The position numbers and the translations under genes were made by a program. From Tubulanus polymorphus (taxonomy: Eukaryota; Nemertea; Palaeonemertea; Tubulaniformes; Tubulanidae), in the NCBI RefSeq assembly GCF_964204645.1, contig NC_134032.1, positions 16,430,775 to 16,494,774 of the forward strand: DNA of 64,000 bases, given 5' to 3'. Positions 22,201-33,100 of the stretch are shown piece after piece (position 1 is the stretch's first letter; every line of letters begins with the position of its first letter). The notes beneath the pieces were generated by a model. That model worked only from the letters and a program-made list of their open reading frames with translations, was not told the origin of the DNA and searched no databases.

Positions 22201-24192
22201 AACCAGCCTGCGATCACGTCGATCTGTAACCAGCCTGCGATCATGTCGACCTGTAACCAGCCTACGATCACGTCGACCTGTAACCAGCGTGCGATCACGT
22301 CGACCTGTAACCAGCCTGCGATCACGTCGACCTGTAACCAGCCTACGATCATGTCGACCTGTAACCAGCCTATGATCACATCGACCTGTAAACAGCCTAT
22401 GATCACGTCGACCTGTAACCAGCGTGCTACCTGTTCAATAACTGATGATTCATTGAGTGATTTTGATGATTTATTGTCTTTGTTTCAACCTTCAATTGCT
22501 GCTGATTTACAATCTCCAGATCAGACACCTGCTGATTTACAATCTCCAGATCAGACACCTGCTGATTTACAATCTCCAGATCAGACACCTGCTGATTTAC
22601 AATCTCCAGATCAGGCACCTGCTGATTTACAATCTCCAGATCAGGCACCTGCTGTATCCTCTGCTGGTAGTTTGGAATCTTCTGCTCATAGTCTGGGGTC
22701 ATCATCTGCTAGTAGTTTGAGGTCATGTGCTGGTAGTTTGAGGTCATCTGCTGGTAGTTTGAGGTCGTCCACTGGTAGTTTGAGGTCATCTGCTGGTAGT
22801 TTGAGGTCGTCTGGTGTTCTGAGAACTGCGTCAATCAAATCACAAACTCCACCTCTGTCACCAGTTTTATCCAATTCAAGTTCAAGGTCGGTTAAAAGTC
22901 GAATTCAATCGATTTTACGTCGGACTGATAACAATACGGTGTCGTCCCCGGTTACCACTTTACTCGGACTCAACAAACCTAGTTCATCGTCAAGCGTCGT
23001 AAGTAACGCATCATCTGTTTCTATGACAACTGCGAGAAGTCGTCTGCTTAAAATGAACGAAAGAATTGAGAATAAAACGAAATCGTATTTAGACCTGGTT
23101 AAACCGTTATTAAAACTGAGTAAATCACCGGCGGCAACCGCTACAACAAAGAAATCAGCAGCGTTCGTTAGAAACAGTAAATTCGACCGGTACGTTCCTG
23201 GTCGACAGGCAGCAGCAGCAGCACCAGCAGCAGCTGCAGCAGCTGCGACCAGTGGTAAACGTAAATTAGATATTCGAGCTAAAATTGATAAGATATTTGA
23301 AATGGGATGTGAGAGTGGTGAGGGACGCGAGGGACGCGGTGAGGATGAGGATAGTTTGAGTTCATGTAGTTCATCATCGAGTACGAGTTCTAATAAACGA
23401 CTCAGGGTCACGTTTATAGATACAACGCAACAATCATCGTCCAATCAGAGAACGGCATCGGCCAAACCGTCCAATCAGAAGACAGCATCCATGAGACCTT
23501 CCACCAATCAGAGATCAGAGAAGAATCAAACGATATTTGTAGCCAATGATTTCGAGAGACGAAAAGCTGTAAAATTGTTAAATAGTGGCCTCGATATCGA
23601 CAAGATCAACAGAGCATTACTGAACCCTCAAACCACTTCAACAATACTACCCGTTATTGAGAAACCAACGACGACTACATCCGTCTGTCATGATGCAAAC
23701 TATGCTGCTGGAAAACATGTAAACATGTTTTCACAATTCAGACACTTAGCAAAACCTGCACTTTCTGTCGATGAACTAGATTTCAAATTAAAACCAGACA
23801 TGGCCTGTAAACCAGTGACCACTCCAAGACCACTGACCACTCCGAGACCTGTCACCACTCCGAGACCGTTGACCACTCCAAGACCTGTCACCACTCCGAG
23901 ACCAGTGACCACTCCGAGACCTGTCACCACTCCGAGACCGGTAAACCCAGTACCTTTTCAATCGGAATGTAGGGAAAAACAGTATTATGAAGTCAATGAC
24001 AAGAAATTGACACCAGCTTATAATCAATCTACTTGTCTCAGTACAGCAGCCATTATTAATTCTGTCACTGATCCTGTAAATAATTGTGTAACTAATTCTG
24101 TTACAAATCCTGTAATTAGTTGTGTAACTAATTCTGTTACAAATACTGAAAATGTAATTGACAAATTTCTTCTCAATATGTTGCAAAATTAG
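19253..24192 (+). CDS. USPL1: USPL1-type SUMO isopeptidase
   Basis: Cysteine protease of the ubiquitin-specific peptidase-like 1 family, which removes SUMO from targets in the nucleus (Cajal bodies in vertebrates). Coding exons are 19253-19354, 19487-20658, 20962-21087, 21693-21859 and 21944-24192, giving 1271 residues. The start is the ATG of MESCELCRRKG; a CxxC and CQNPDCCFPIGLG match the USPL1 N-terminal zinc-binding region. Catalytic-domain signatures are IQWVNSDALCWLDVTLCLL with Cys about 179, HFIAWIKN (histidine) and NLWMECDGLKFP (aspartate), plus CxxC pairs DICGDI and PCYSCNS. The last exon encodes about 700 residues of low-complexity tail: TSTCNQPx repeats, ADLQSPDQxP x5, GSLRSS repeats, a serine- and alanine-rich part and VTTPRP repeats. 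AATAAA is at 24380. The catalytic residues appear intact; the tail is clearly prone to repeat expansion. Confidence 0.9.
20690..20830. mobile_element. MITE-like inverted-repeat element in USPL1 intron
   Basis: The left arm starts gcagttgctcaaaagttggt and the right arm ends ctaaccaatttttgagcaac, its imperfect complement, with about 35-bp arms around an AT-rich centre. The tgttactgtccaggggctgc segment before it is itself duplicated. A related half-element lies at 6225. Confidence 0.7.
21114..21473. mobile_element. MITE, about 360 bp, 43-bp terminal inverted repeats, TTA duplication
   Basis: The left end starts aagcctagcgcacatcgacg and the right end is its complement, gtcgatgtgcgctaggctt. Arms match over about 43 bp with two mismatches. 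TTA stands immediately outside agcct...aggct on both sides, consistent with a PIF/Harbinger-type target duplication. Inside, gcgcacatcga and related strings recur. No transposase frame. It lies wholly within the USPL1 intron 21088-21692. Confidence 0.8.
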
Positions 24193-25380
24193 AAAACTAG
24201 CCAAACTGTAGGCGCCCTCTAGCAGGAAGGACTATAACTTGGTCATATTGCATTTGTTTATGTGTTGTGATATAACAGTAAAACCTGAAATCGTCTCAAG
24301 CAGTTTGTGAAAATAATGAGGTTTTTACTGTCTGCAAATATTCAAACAATTTGTTCTTACAAGTTTTTCTATTGGTTTCAATAAAATACTGATAATAACG
24401 AATCCTAGTTTTATATGATTCCATTGATGAGCAGGGTTCACTCAGTGAAGGAGGATACACTCTGTGAGGAATTGATTCTGTGGTCAGGGGAGGATTCCAT
24501 GGATGAGAATTAGTCATTCTGAGGTGTTGTGATCAATGGGTTACTCTATCTGAAACCCGGTCTGTTTGGTTGTATTTTTTGTTTGTAACTTTTGGGGAAA
24601 AATTTGTTTATGACCCTCGATCCTACTTATCACAAAAATGGTGAAATTATGGCATCCAGGAAATCCTTCGAATGACAAAAACTTTCATCGACTTTAATAT
24701 AAAAACACGAGCAGCGCCCTCTCCCCAACCCAACAAAAATATAAATACCCCGATAAAAACTCATTCTATTATAAAAACAATTTCCCAGTGCTGTTAAAAG
24801 TCTTGAGAATTATCTCGGAATCCGGCCCGCAAATCGGTAAATAGTTTGTAAATCGGTAAATAGTTTGTCCATTACGGCCACCGAGAGACTTTGGCAAGCG
24901 GGTATTATGTTAGTTCACGCTTTCCCCGCTAACGTTGTATATAGGGGCAGCACCAGACGGTTGACATGCGAATATTTGTGTGGCGGGCAAATGATATATT
25001 AATCTTTCATTCGCAAATTCCATCAACGCTATTACGCTTCAATTAAGGAAATCATTTTTTAAAGGCTTTTGTAGCCACTTTCTAAATAGATATCATTCGC
25101 AGTGGAATTCGTTTTATAGGATTTTTGTTGTGTAGTGCCGGGGCTGTACAGGCCAATGTCACTTGTTAGCCTAACAACTGTGTTGCCCTAGATGCAACTG
25201 AGAGTGGTTAATGGCGTATCTGTGGTTTGGCTAAAGCAGCTTACAATAAGAGACCACATGAAGACAATGGTTAGCGTCCATCTACTGATCTAAAGCTTCA
25301 CTTGAGAAAAAATGAGAGACACAAAAATAAATTACTGAAATATTACATTTATATTTATTTCTTATCTGTTGAAGCTTTGA
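24193..25380. other. USPL1 3' UTR and intergenic
   Basis: No gene found. Contains the USPL1 polyadenylation signal and AT-rich sequence, bounded on the right by the convergent INO80C gene. Confidence 0.6.
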
Positions 25381-25384
25381 TAAC

Positions 25385-25690
25385 AAAGCGATCTGTGATT
25401 ACCTGACCGGTCCGTGATTACCAGACTGGTCCACGATTACCAGACCGGTCCACGATTACCAGACCGGTCTGTGATTACCGGACCGGTCAGTGATTACCAG
25501 ACTGGTTCGCGATTACCAGACCGGTCCACGATTACCGGACCTGTCCGTAATTATGGAACCGGTCAGTGATTACCGGACCGGTCAGTGATTACCGGACCGG
25601 TCAGTGATTACCAGACCAGTCCGTAATTATGGAACCAGTCAGTGATTACCGGACCGGTCAGTGATTACCGGACCGGTTCGCGATTACGCG
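25385..25690. repeat. 19-bp minisatellite in INO80C 3' UTR region
   Basis: About 16 copies of gattaccggaccggtcagt and variants (accagaccggtccac, aattatggaaccagtc). The unit contains the palindrome gaccggtc. It abuts the INO80C stop codon at 25694, and the last coding bases (accggt, aattatgga) resemble the repeat. Confidence 0.93.
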
Positions 25691-25693
25691 TAA

Positions 25694-26245
25694 TTATGGA
25701 ACCGGTGTATTAGCCTTGCGTAGTGTTAAATACCCAGTAATAATATCAACAGGTAAAGTACGTATTCGAGTGAATTCATCGATCGTTGTATAACGTAGTT
25801 TAGTTTGAGGGTCCGTATAAAGAGCTCGTAATCCGGTGATATCCGAGTATTTCCTCGCAGGTTTATTTAACGACGGAATCGCATCTAAACTTCCGTACGT
25901 CGGTTCATCCGTATTACGTGTCTGTCTCTCTAACGCTATTATCTGTTTCAAATTCTTCCAAACCCGTGATTTCCTCATACCCGCGTTCTCCTTCGCCGAA
26001 TGTACAAAGTTTCGATCTTTAAAACAATAAAGCGGTTCGGATTCCCCGCTCGCCGCAGTCTCCTCCAGCACACTTGCTACGAGTGTCTCTGATGTTTCTT
26101 CGATGTCATTATCTGATTTTTTTAGTCTTTTTGATGGATTTAGAATAGCACCTGCACCAGCACCTGCACCAGCTGCTGCTGCTGCTGGACTTCCAGATCT
26201 GGAAGGTGTTTTGCGTTTACTACTGTTTGAAGGAGTAGTTGACAT
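25694..26245 (-). CDS. INO80C: INO80 chromatin-remodelling complex subunit C
   Basis: Nuclear subunit of the INO80 nucleosome remodeller (yeast Ies6 family). Single coding exon, 183 residues. The C-terminal half carries the YL1-C-like block: VWKNLKQIIALERQ, EPTYGSLDAIPSL, KPARKYSDITGLRALYTDPQ, LRYTTIDEFTRIRTLP and ITGYLTLRKANTPVP, in the family order. The N-terminus is low complexity (an Ala/Gly run from GCAGGTGCT-type repeats) with a basic stretch, NPSKRLKK. I start at ATG 26245 (MSTTPSN) because an acceptor (TTGTAG) lies just upstream at about 26273 and the longer frame lacks an ATG. A 5' UTR exon with donor CAG/GTGAGT near 26385 is likely. Confidence 0.92.
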   Translation of the reverse strand: MSTTPSNSSKRKTPSRSGSPAAAAAGAGAGAGAILNPSKRLKKSDNDIEETSETLVASVLEETAASGESEPLYCFKDRNFVHSAKENAGMRKSRVWKNLKQIIALERQTRNTDEPTYGSLDAIPSLNKPARKYSDITGLRALYTDPQTKLRYTTIDEFTRIRTLPVDIITGYLTLRKANTPVP

Positions 26246-26284
26246 GGCGCCTTGCTCCAACCCGCTCACCACCTACAAGTATCA

Positions 26285-27063
26285 AATTGTTTCCGTGTGG
26301 TAATTAGTACGACTATTCTAATAACGATTAGTTTTCTATGTTTAAAGGTGAGTTTAACGAGTTGATTTGAATTGTAAACTCACCTGTTCGATTCTATTTG
26401 AATATAAGGATAGTTTAAGCCAGGTTTCAGTCCTGTTTACTGAATATATTTTACTGATTTCTTCAAAACATCAAAATCACTACAAACACACCAGTAGCTG
26501 GCGCCCTCTAGTGATAGATTGTGTAAATGGCGGAGATTGTGATCGGTGTTTGTTGGGTGAGGAAGAGAACATTTATTAACTATCCTTTGAGAATTGTTTA
26601 GTATAGGACACCCCTCCCTCACGTAGGCCAGAAGTATTCAGTCCTGTCATTTTTGTGAGGCTGCACCGTTCAGTGGCTCCATTTCTCGATTTGATGAGGG
26701 CCGAGGAGGCAGTGAGTAGCTGCAGCTGCTGTGTTGATGAGGGCCGAGGCAGTAGCTGCTGTGTTGATTAGCTGTAGCTGTGAGCTGTGGTTTAGTTGTT
26801 ATAGTAACGTATAAACAGTGATGTGTGTGTGTAATATTGATCACAGTCTCAGTCTTACAGCGAGACATACGACATTCATTTACTGTCCGTCTGTCAGTCT
26901 CTGTTAGTTCACTGGAGGAGGTATTGTATCTAATACTTCCGTCAGGCAATATTCTCTACCCTAGATTGTCCTAGGGTATCTTGTATCCAAGATTGTCCTA
27001 GGGTCAGTATCTTGTGTCCAGGATTGTCCTAGGGTCAGTATCCTAACCCTAACCCTTGATGCT
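26285..27063. other. Intergenic between INO80C and a plus-strand exon
   Basis: Probable 5' region of INO80C on the left. No coding exon is recognised. Short imperfect repeats at 26690-26780 (gatgagggccgaggcagt) and 26960-27050 (gattgtcctagggtcagtat). Confidence 0.5.
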
Positions 27064-27089
27064 GTAGTGGTTTATTGTATATTTTCAGT

Positions 27090-27258
27090 TGAGCGACGAC
27101 CGATGATGACGATGTCTCCGATGTGGAATAAACACAGTTTAGATTTCAGTGAAATCAGTCCAAAACGATTATCAAACAGTTTCCCGATAACATTCCTACA
27201 AAAACAACAAAACAACAGCAGCAGCAGCGGCGGTTGTCGCAGGGTACCACATTTACAG
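27090..27258 (+). CDS. Orphan exon, possibly an alternative PASK 5' exon
   Basis: Flanked by an acceptor (TTTTCAG at 27089) and a donor (CAG/GTCAGT at 27259). The open frame starts with two in-frame ATGs (MMTMSPMWNKHSLDFSEISP) and continues to GCRRVPHLQ in phase 0. No family is recognised. The next plus-strand coding exons are those of PASK, 7 kb away. It would join PASK exon 35196 in phase, so it may be an alternative first coding exon, but the intervening minus-strand membrane-protein gene would then be nested in that intron. It could equally belong to an unrecognised gene. Confidence 0.4.
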
Positions 27259-27563
27259 GTCAGTCATTAGTTTATCATACTACCAGCAGGTCAGTGTGTC
27301 AGATAACTCCCCCTCTCCCCCAGTCTGCTGATAACTAGCTCAGATTACCGTAGACTTGTGGTTACCTCGAAATGGAAAGAGAAATTACAACCATTTTATT
27401 TTATGTCATCAATCGTTTTATTATAAATATATTTTTTATGGTACAAAATCTTAACTTAAACAATTAGACTTAGTGCTTCTCGCCCCCTGGTGGTGGAATG
27501 TGAAGCTATAAGACGGTGTACTTGCCCGCCCTCTGGTGATGGAATTTGAAATAAACTTTTACT

Positions 27564-28852
27564 TTATAAAACTATTTTCACTACGATAGAAGTAGCAGTT
27601 ACAGTCGCTACGGCGATAATGATTTCAAATTTATTGATTATTTTACGCAGCGGTTGATTGGTCAGTTTCGATAGTCTCCACAGTTCGTATAGCGGTACAA
27701 TAAAATGTAATAGGTCGGGAAACATGAATCCGATATCTCGAAAAAACTGATGTTTCCCCGACCAGTTCTGCAGGATTACGTTTTCTATAAACTGGTCGCC
27801 GCTGGATACTATAATATGTAAACAACTGATCGATAATATTACCAGTAACTTCCTAGGAGTCATCTCGACTTCAATATCGCACAGATTCAATACAAAAACA
27901 GTCGAAACGACTTCCGTAACCGTAAAAAACAACTGATGATACCATTGTTGATAGAAGTTGTCGCTATAGTAACCGAAATAACTCCACCACGAGTAATAAT
28001 GAGAATAAACGACAGACGCGAATAAAATAAACATGGAACGTCTGAGACAACGGTTGCTTAGTAACCGTGTGAGGTATTTGATAGTTTCATATAAAGATAA
28101 AACGGCTAACATTGTTATAGCCCAGATTTTACCAGTCTCAGCGGTCGCATTGAAATATACATGTTTATACTTAGAGGGAGGATACTCATAGGAACCTGAA
28201 AATAATAAAAATATATTTATTTATCTGAACCCAGTTCCACAGTTGTGGAGCCAGTTCCATAGTTGTGGATCCAGTTACACAGTTGTGGATCCAGTTACAC
28301 AGTTCTGAATCCAGTTCCACAGTTGTGGAGCCAGTTCCACAGTTGTGGATCCAGTTACACAGTTCTGAATCCAGTTCCACAGTTGCGGACCCAGTCCACA
28401 GTTGCGGATCCAGTTCCGCAGTTGTAGAACCAGTTCCACAGTTGTGGACCCAGTTCCACAGTTGTGGACCCAGTTCCACAGTTGTGGATCCAGTTCCACA
28501 GATGTGGATCCAGTTACACAGTTAATTCACGATGTGTCTTCTCTTACCTTTATAGACCGTATCGAAACATTCACACGTACACGTCTTTTTATCAACCTCT
28601 GGTTTGTTAGGAGTCCATATTTTCTGTATGATACCTAAACATGAAACAATAATTAATCAGCCGGTCGGGCGGTCGGTCAGCCGGTCGGTCAGCCGGTCGG
28701 GCGACCGGTCAGCTGGTCGGTCGGTCGGTCAGCTGGTCGGTCGGTCGGGTACTGGGGTTCTAATAGTTACCGATATGTATACAAGGTAGCGCCACTAGTA
28801 TCACGTATCCTATAAATGATTGCGTAAATCTGTGTTTAGTTTCGCCAGTCAT
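27564..28852 (-). CDS. Multi-pass membrane protein of unknown family
   Basis: Three exons in consistent phase, 28852-28771, 28634-28548 and 28195-27564, encode 266 residues starting MTGETKHRFTQSFIGYVILV. An N-terminal membrane segment or signal anchor (YVILVALPCIHI) is followed by a cysteine-bearing loop (KKTCTCECFDTVYKGSYEYP) and KYKHVYFNATAETGKIW. After this come about five hydrophobic segments, among them ITMLAVLSLYETI, MFILFASVVYSHYYSWWSYF, LFFTVTEVVSTVFVLNLCD, LLVILSISCLHIIV and IIIAVATVTATSIVVKI. NAT is a possible glycosylation site. The ordered motifs look conserved, but I do not recognise the family. The 5' UTR carries a CAG/CTG tract (28870-28910), and intron 2 is a 20-bp minisatellite. 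Confidence 0.82.
28220..28530. repeat. 20-bp minisatellite in the membrane-protein gene
   Basis: About 15 copies of ccagttccacagttgtggat with variants. Its reverse complement shares the core ctgtggaactgg with the array at 1-665. It fills the intron between 28195 and 28548. Confidence 0.9.
28660..28752. repeat. ggtcggtcagcc minisatellite
   Basis: Short array of 8-12 bp ggtcggtcagccggtc units in intron 1 of the membrane-protein gene. Confidence 0.85.
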
Positions 28853-29334
28853 TGTCGTGTTGACTGTATGCTGCTGCTGCTGCTGCTGCTGGTGCTGCTG
28901 CTGCTGCTAGTGCTTGTGTATAATCTCACTACACTCACTGGTTGTATGTCTCACTGTATACATGTGACACATACATTGCCTTTATGAACTCCTCCTATCT
29001 ATTCACTAGTATATCTCTGTGTACATTGATTAAACACAATAAAAACTGGTCTCAATTTCTCAACACAAAACGCACAAAGCCTGCTAGATTGGTTATAATC
29101 ATAGAATGAATGGAATGAATGGAATTTATTACATCAATGATCCGATTAAAAACCCAGTTCTGTAGTTGTATCCTATAACAACCTATAGTTGTTTGTAGAA
29201 GGTTAAGTTAAACCTTGAACTGGCTATAATGGTTATAGAAGTAGTTTAATCATTGTCTGGTCACTGACTTCTTTTTGATTAATCATTGATTACTAAATAA
29301 ATGAAAATACTAAATAAATGTCGCATGGTTCAAC

Positions 29335-30050
29335 CAGGCTACCTGTCAGTATACCTGTCTACCTGTCAGTATATCTGTCTACCTGTCAGTGTGTCTGTCT
29401 ACCTGTCAGTATATCTGTCTACCTGTCAGTGTGTCTGTCTACCTGCCAGTGTATCTGTCTTCCTGTCAGTGTGTCTGTCTATCTGTCAGTGTGTCTGTCT
29501 ACCTGTCAGTGTGTCTGTCTACCTGTCAGTGTGTCTGTCTATCTACCTGTCAGTGTGTCTGTCTGTCTACCTGTCAGTGTGTCTGTCTGTCTACCTGTCA
29601 GTGTGTCTGTCTGTCTACCTGTCAGTGTGTCTGTCTGTCTACCAGTCAGTGTGTCTGTCTACCTGTCAGTGTGTCTGTCTGTCTACCTGTCAGTGTGTCT
29701 GTCTGTCTACCTGTCAGTGTGTCTGTCTGTCTACCTGTCAGTGTGTCTGTCTGTCTACCTGTCAGTGTGTCTGTCTATCTACCTGTCAGTGTGTCTGTCT
29801 GTCTACCTGTCAGTGTGTCTGTCTGTCTACCTGTCATTGTGTCTGTCTGTCTACCTGTCAGTGTATCTGCCTGTCTACCTGTCAGTGTGTCTGTCTATCT
29901 GTCAGTCTGTCTGTCTACCTGTCATTGTGTCTGTCTGTCTACCTGTCAGTGTATCTGCCTGTCTACCTGTCAGTGTGTCTGTCTATCTGTCAGTCTGTCT
30001 ATCTACCTGTCAGTGTGTCTGTCTGTCTACCTGTCAGTGTATCTGTCCTG
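29335..30050 (+). repeat. Minisatellite, ctacctgtcagtgtgtctgtct units
   Basis: About 30 copies of 22- and 26-bp units made of tctg/tcag/tacc blocks. Open in several frames as cysteine/valine/serine-rich strings; no codon or splice evidence of coding. Confidence 0.95.
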
Positions 30051-30124
30051 CACTACTCTCTCTCTCTTTCTCTAATTATCTGTTGTTGAATTATTCACAT
30101 ATCAATGACTGATTTGTAATGACT

Positions 30125-33100
30125 CTCTCTACCTCCTCTCTCTCATCGACCTCCTCTACCTCCTCTACCTCCTCTCTCCTCCATCGACCTCCTCTACCTC
30201 CTCTACCTCCTCTCTCCCCCATCATCGACCTCCTCTACCTCCTCTCTCCCATCGACCTCCTCTACCTCCTCTACCTCCTCTCTCCCCCATCGACCTCCTC
30301 TACCTCCTCTCTCCCCCATCGACCTCCTCTACCCCCTCTCTCCCACATCGACCTCCTCTACCTCCTCTACCTCCTCTCTCTCATCGACCTCCTCTACCTC
30401 CTCTCTCCCCCATCGACCTCCTCTACCTCCTCTCTCTCATCGACCTCCTCTACCTCCTCTACCTCCTCTCTCCTCCATCGACCTCCTCTACCTCCTCTAC
30501 CTCCTCTCTCCCCCATCATCGACCTCCTCTACCTCCTCTCTCCCATCGACCTCCTCTACCTCCTCTACCTCCTCTCTCCCCCATCGACCTCCTCTACCTC
30601 CTCTCTCCCCCATCGACCTCCTCTACCCCCTCTCTCCCACATCGACCTCCTCTACCTCCTCTACCTCCTCTCTCTCATCGACCTCCTCTACCTCCTCTCT
30701 CCCCCATCGACCTCCTCTACCTCCTCTCCCCCATCGACCTCCTCTACCCCCTCTCTCCCACATCGACCTCCTCTACCTCCTCTCTCCCCCATCGACCTCC
30801 TCTACCTCCTCTCTCCCCCATCGACCTCCTCTACCTCCTCTCTCTCATCGACCTCCTCTACCTCCTCTCTCCCCCATCGACCTCCTCTACCTCCTCTCTC
30901 CCCCATCGACCTCCTCTACCTCCTCTCTCCCCCATCGACCTCCTCTACCTCCTCTCTCCCCCATCGACCTCCTCTACCTCCTCTCTCCTCATCGACCTCC
31001 TCTACCTCCTCTCTCCCCCATCGACCTCCTCTACCTCCTCTCTCCCCCATCGACCTCCTCTACCTCCTCTCTCCTCATCGACCTCCTCTACCTCCTCTCT
31101 CCCCCATCGACCTCCTCTACCTCCTCTCTCCCCCATCGACCTCCTCTACCTCCTCTCTCCTCATCGACCTCCTCTACCTCCTCTCTCCCCCATCGACCTC
31201 CTCTACCTCCTCTCTCCCCCATCAACCTCCTCTACCTCCTCTCTCCCCCATCAACCTCCTCTACCTCCTCTCTCCCCCATCGACCTCCTCTACCCCCTCT
31301 CTCCCACATCGACCTCCTCTACCTCCTCTACCTCCTCTCTCTCATCGACCTCCTCTACCTCCTCTCTCCCCCATCGACCTCCTCTACCTCCTCTCTCTCA
31401 TCGACCTCCTCTACCTCCTCTACCTCCTCTCTCCTCCATCGACCTCCTCTACCTCCTCTACCTCCTCTCTCCCCCATCATCGACCTCCTCTACCTCCTCT
31501 CTCCCATCGACCTCCTCTACCTCCTCTACCTCCTCTCTCCCCCATCGACCTCCTCTACCTCCTCTCTCCCCCATCGACCTCCTCTACCCCCTCTCTCCCA
31601 CATCGACCTCCTCTACCTCCTCTACCTCCTCTCTCTCATCGACCTCCTCTACCTCCTCTCTCCCCCATCGACCTCCTCTACCCCCTCTCTCCCACATCGA
31701 CCTCCTCTACCTCCTCTACCTCCTCTCTCTCATCGACCTCCTCTACCTCCTCTCTCCCCCATCGACCTCCTCTACCTCCTCTCTCCCCCATCGACCTCCT
31801 CTACCTCCTCTCTCCCCCATCGACCTCCTCTACCTCCTCTCTCCCCCATCGACCTCCTCTACCTCCTCTCTCCTCATCGACCTCCTCTACCTCCTCTCTC
31901 CCCCATCGACCTCCTCTACCTCCTCTCTCCCCCATCGACCTCCTCTACCTCCTCTCTCCTCATCGACCTCCTCTACCTCCTCTCTCCCCCATCGACCTCC
32001 TCTACCTCCTCTCTCCCCCATCGACCTCCTCTACCTCCTCTCTCCTCATCGACCTCCTCTACCTCCTCTCTCCCCCATCGACCTCCTCTACCTCCTCTCT
32101 CCCCCATCAACCTCCTCTACCTCCTCTCTCCCCCATCAACCTCCTCTACCTCCTCTCTCCCCCATCGACCTCCTCTACCCCCTCTCTCCCCCATCTACCT
32201 CCTCTACCTCCTCTCTCCCCATTGACCTCCTCTACCTCCTCTCTCCCACATCTACCTCCTCTACCTCCTCTCTCCCCCATCGACCTCCTCTACCTCCTCT
32301 CTCCCCCATCGACCTCCTCTACCTCCTCTCTCCCCCATCGACCTCCTCTACCTCCTCTCTCCCCCATCGACCTCCTCTACCTCCTCTCTCCCCCATCTAC
32401 CTCCTCTACCTCCTCTCTCTCATCGACCTCCTCTACCTCCTCTCCCCCCATCTACCTCCTCTACCTCCTCTCCCCCATCGACCTCCTCTACCCCCTCTCT
32501 CCCACATCGACCTCCTCTACCTCCTCTACCTCCTCTCTCTCATCGACCTCCTCTACCTCCTCTCTCCCCCATCGACCTCCTCTACCCCCTCTCTCCCACA
32601 TCGACCTCCTCTACCTCCTCTACCTCCTCTCTCTCATCGACCTCCTCTACCTCCTCTCTCCCCCATCGACCTCCTCTACCCCCTCTCTCCCACATCGACC
32701 TCCTCTACCTCCTCTACCTCCTCTCTCTCATCGACCTCCTCTACCTCCTCTCTCCCCCATCGACCTCCTCTACCTCCTCTCTCCCCCATCGACCTCCTCT
32801 ACCTCCTCTCTCCCCCATCGACCTCCTCTACCTCCTCTACCTCCTCTCTCTCATCGACCTCCTCTACCTCCTCTCTCCCCCATCGACCTCCTCTACCTCC
32901 TCTCTCTCATCGACCTCCTCTACCTCCTCTCCCCCCATCTACCTCCTCTACCTCCTCTCTCCCCCATCGACCTCCTCTACCCCCTCTCTCCCACATCGAC
33001 CTCCTCTACCTCCTCTACCTCCTCTCTCCCCCATCTACCTCCTCTACCTCCTCTCTCTCATCGACCTCCTCTACCTCCTCTCTCCCCCATCGACCTCCTC

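Noticed and set aside
29301-30112. Three overlapping cysteine/valine/serine-rich frames
   Set aside because: All three forward frames are open over the same minisatellite, which shows the openness comes from repeat composition.
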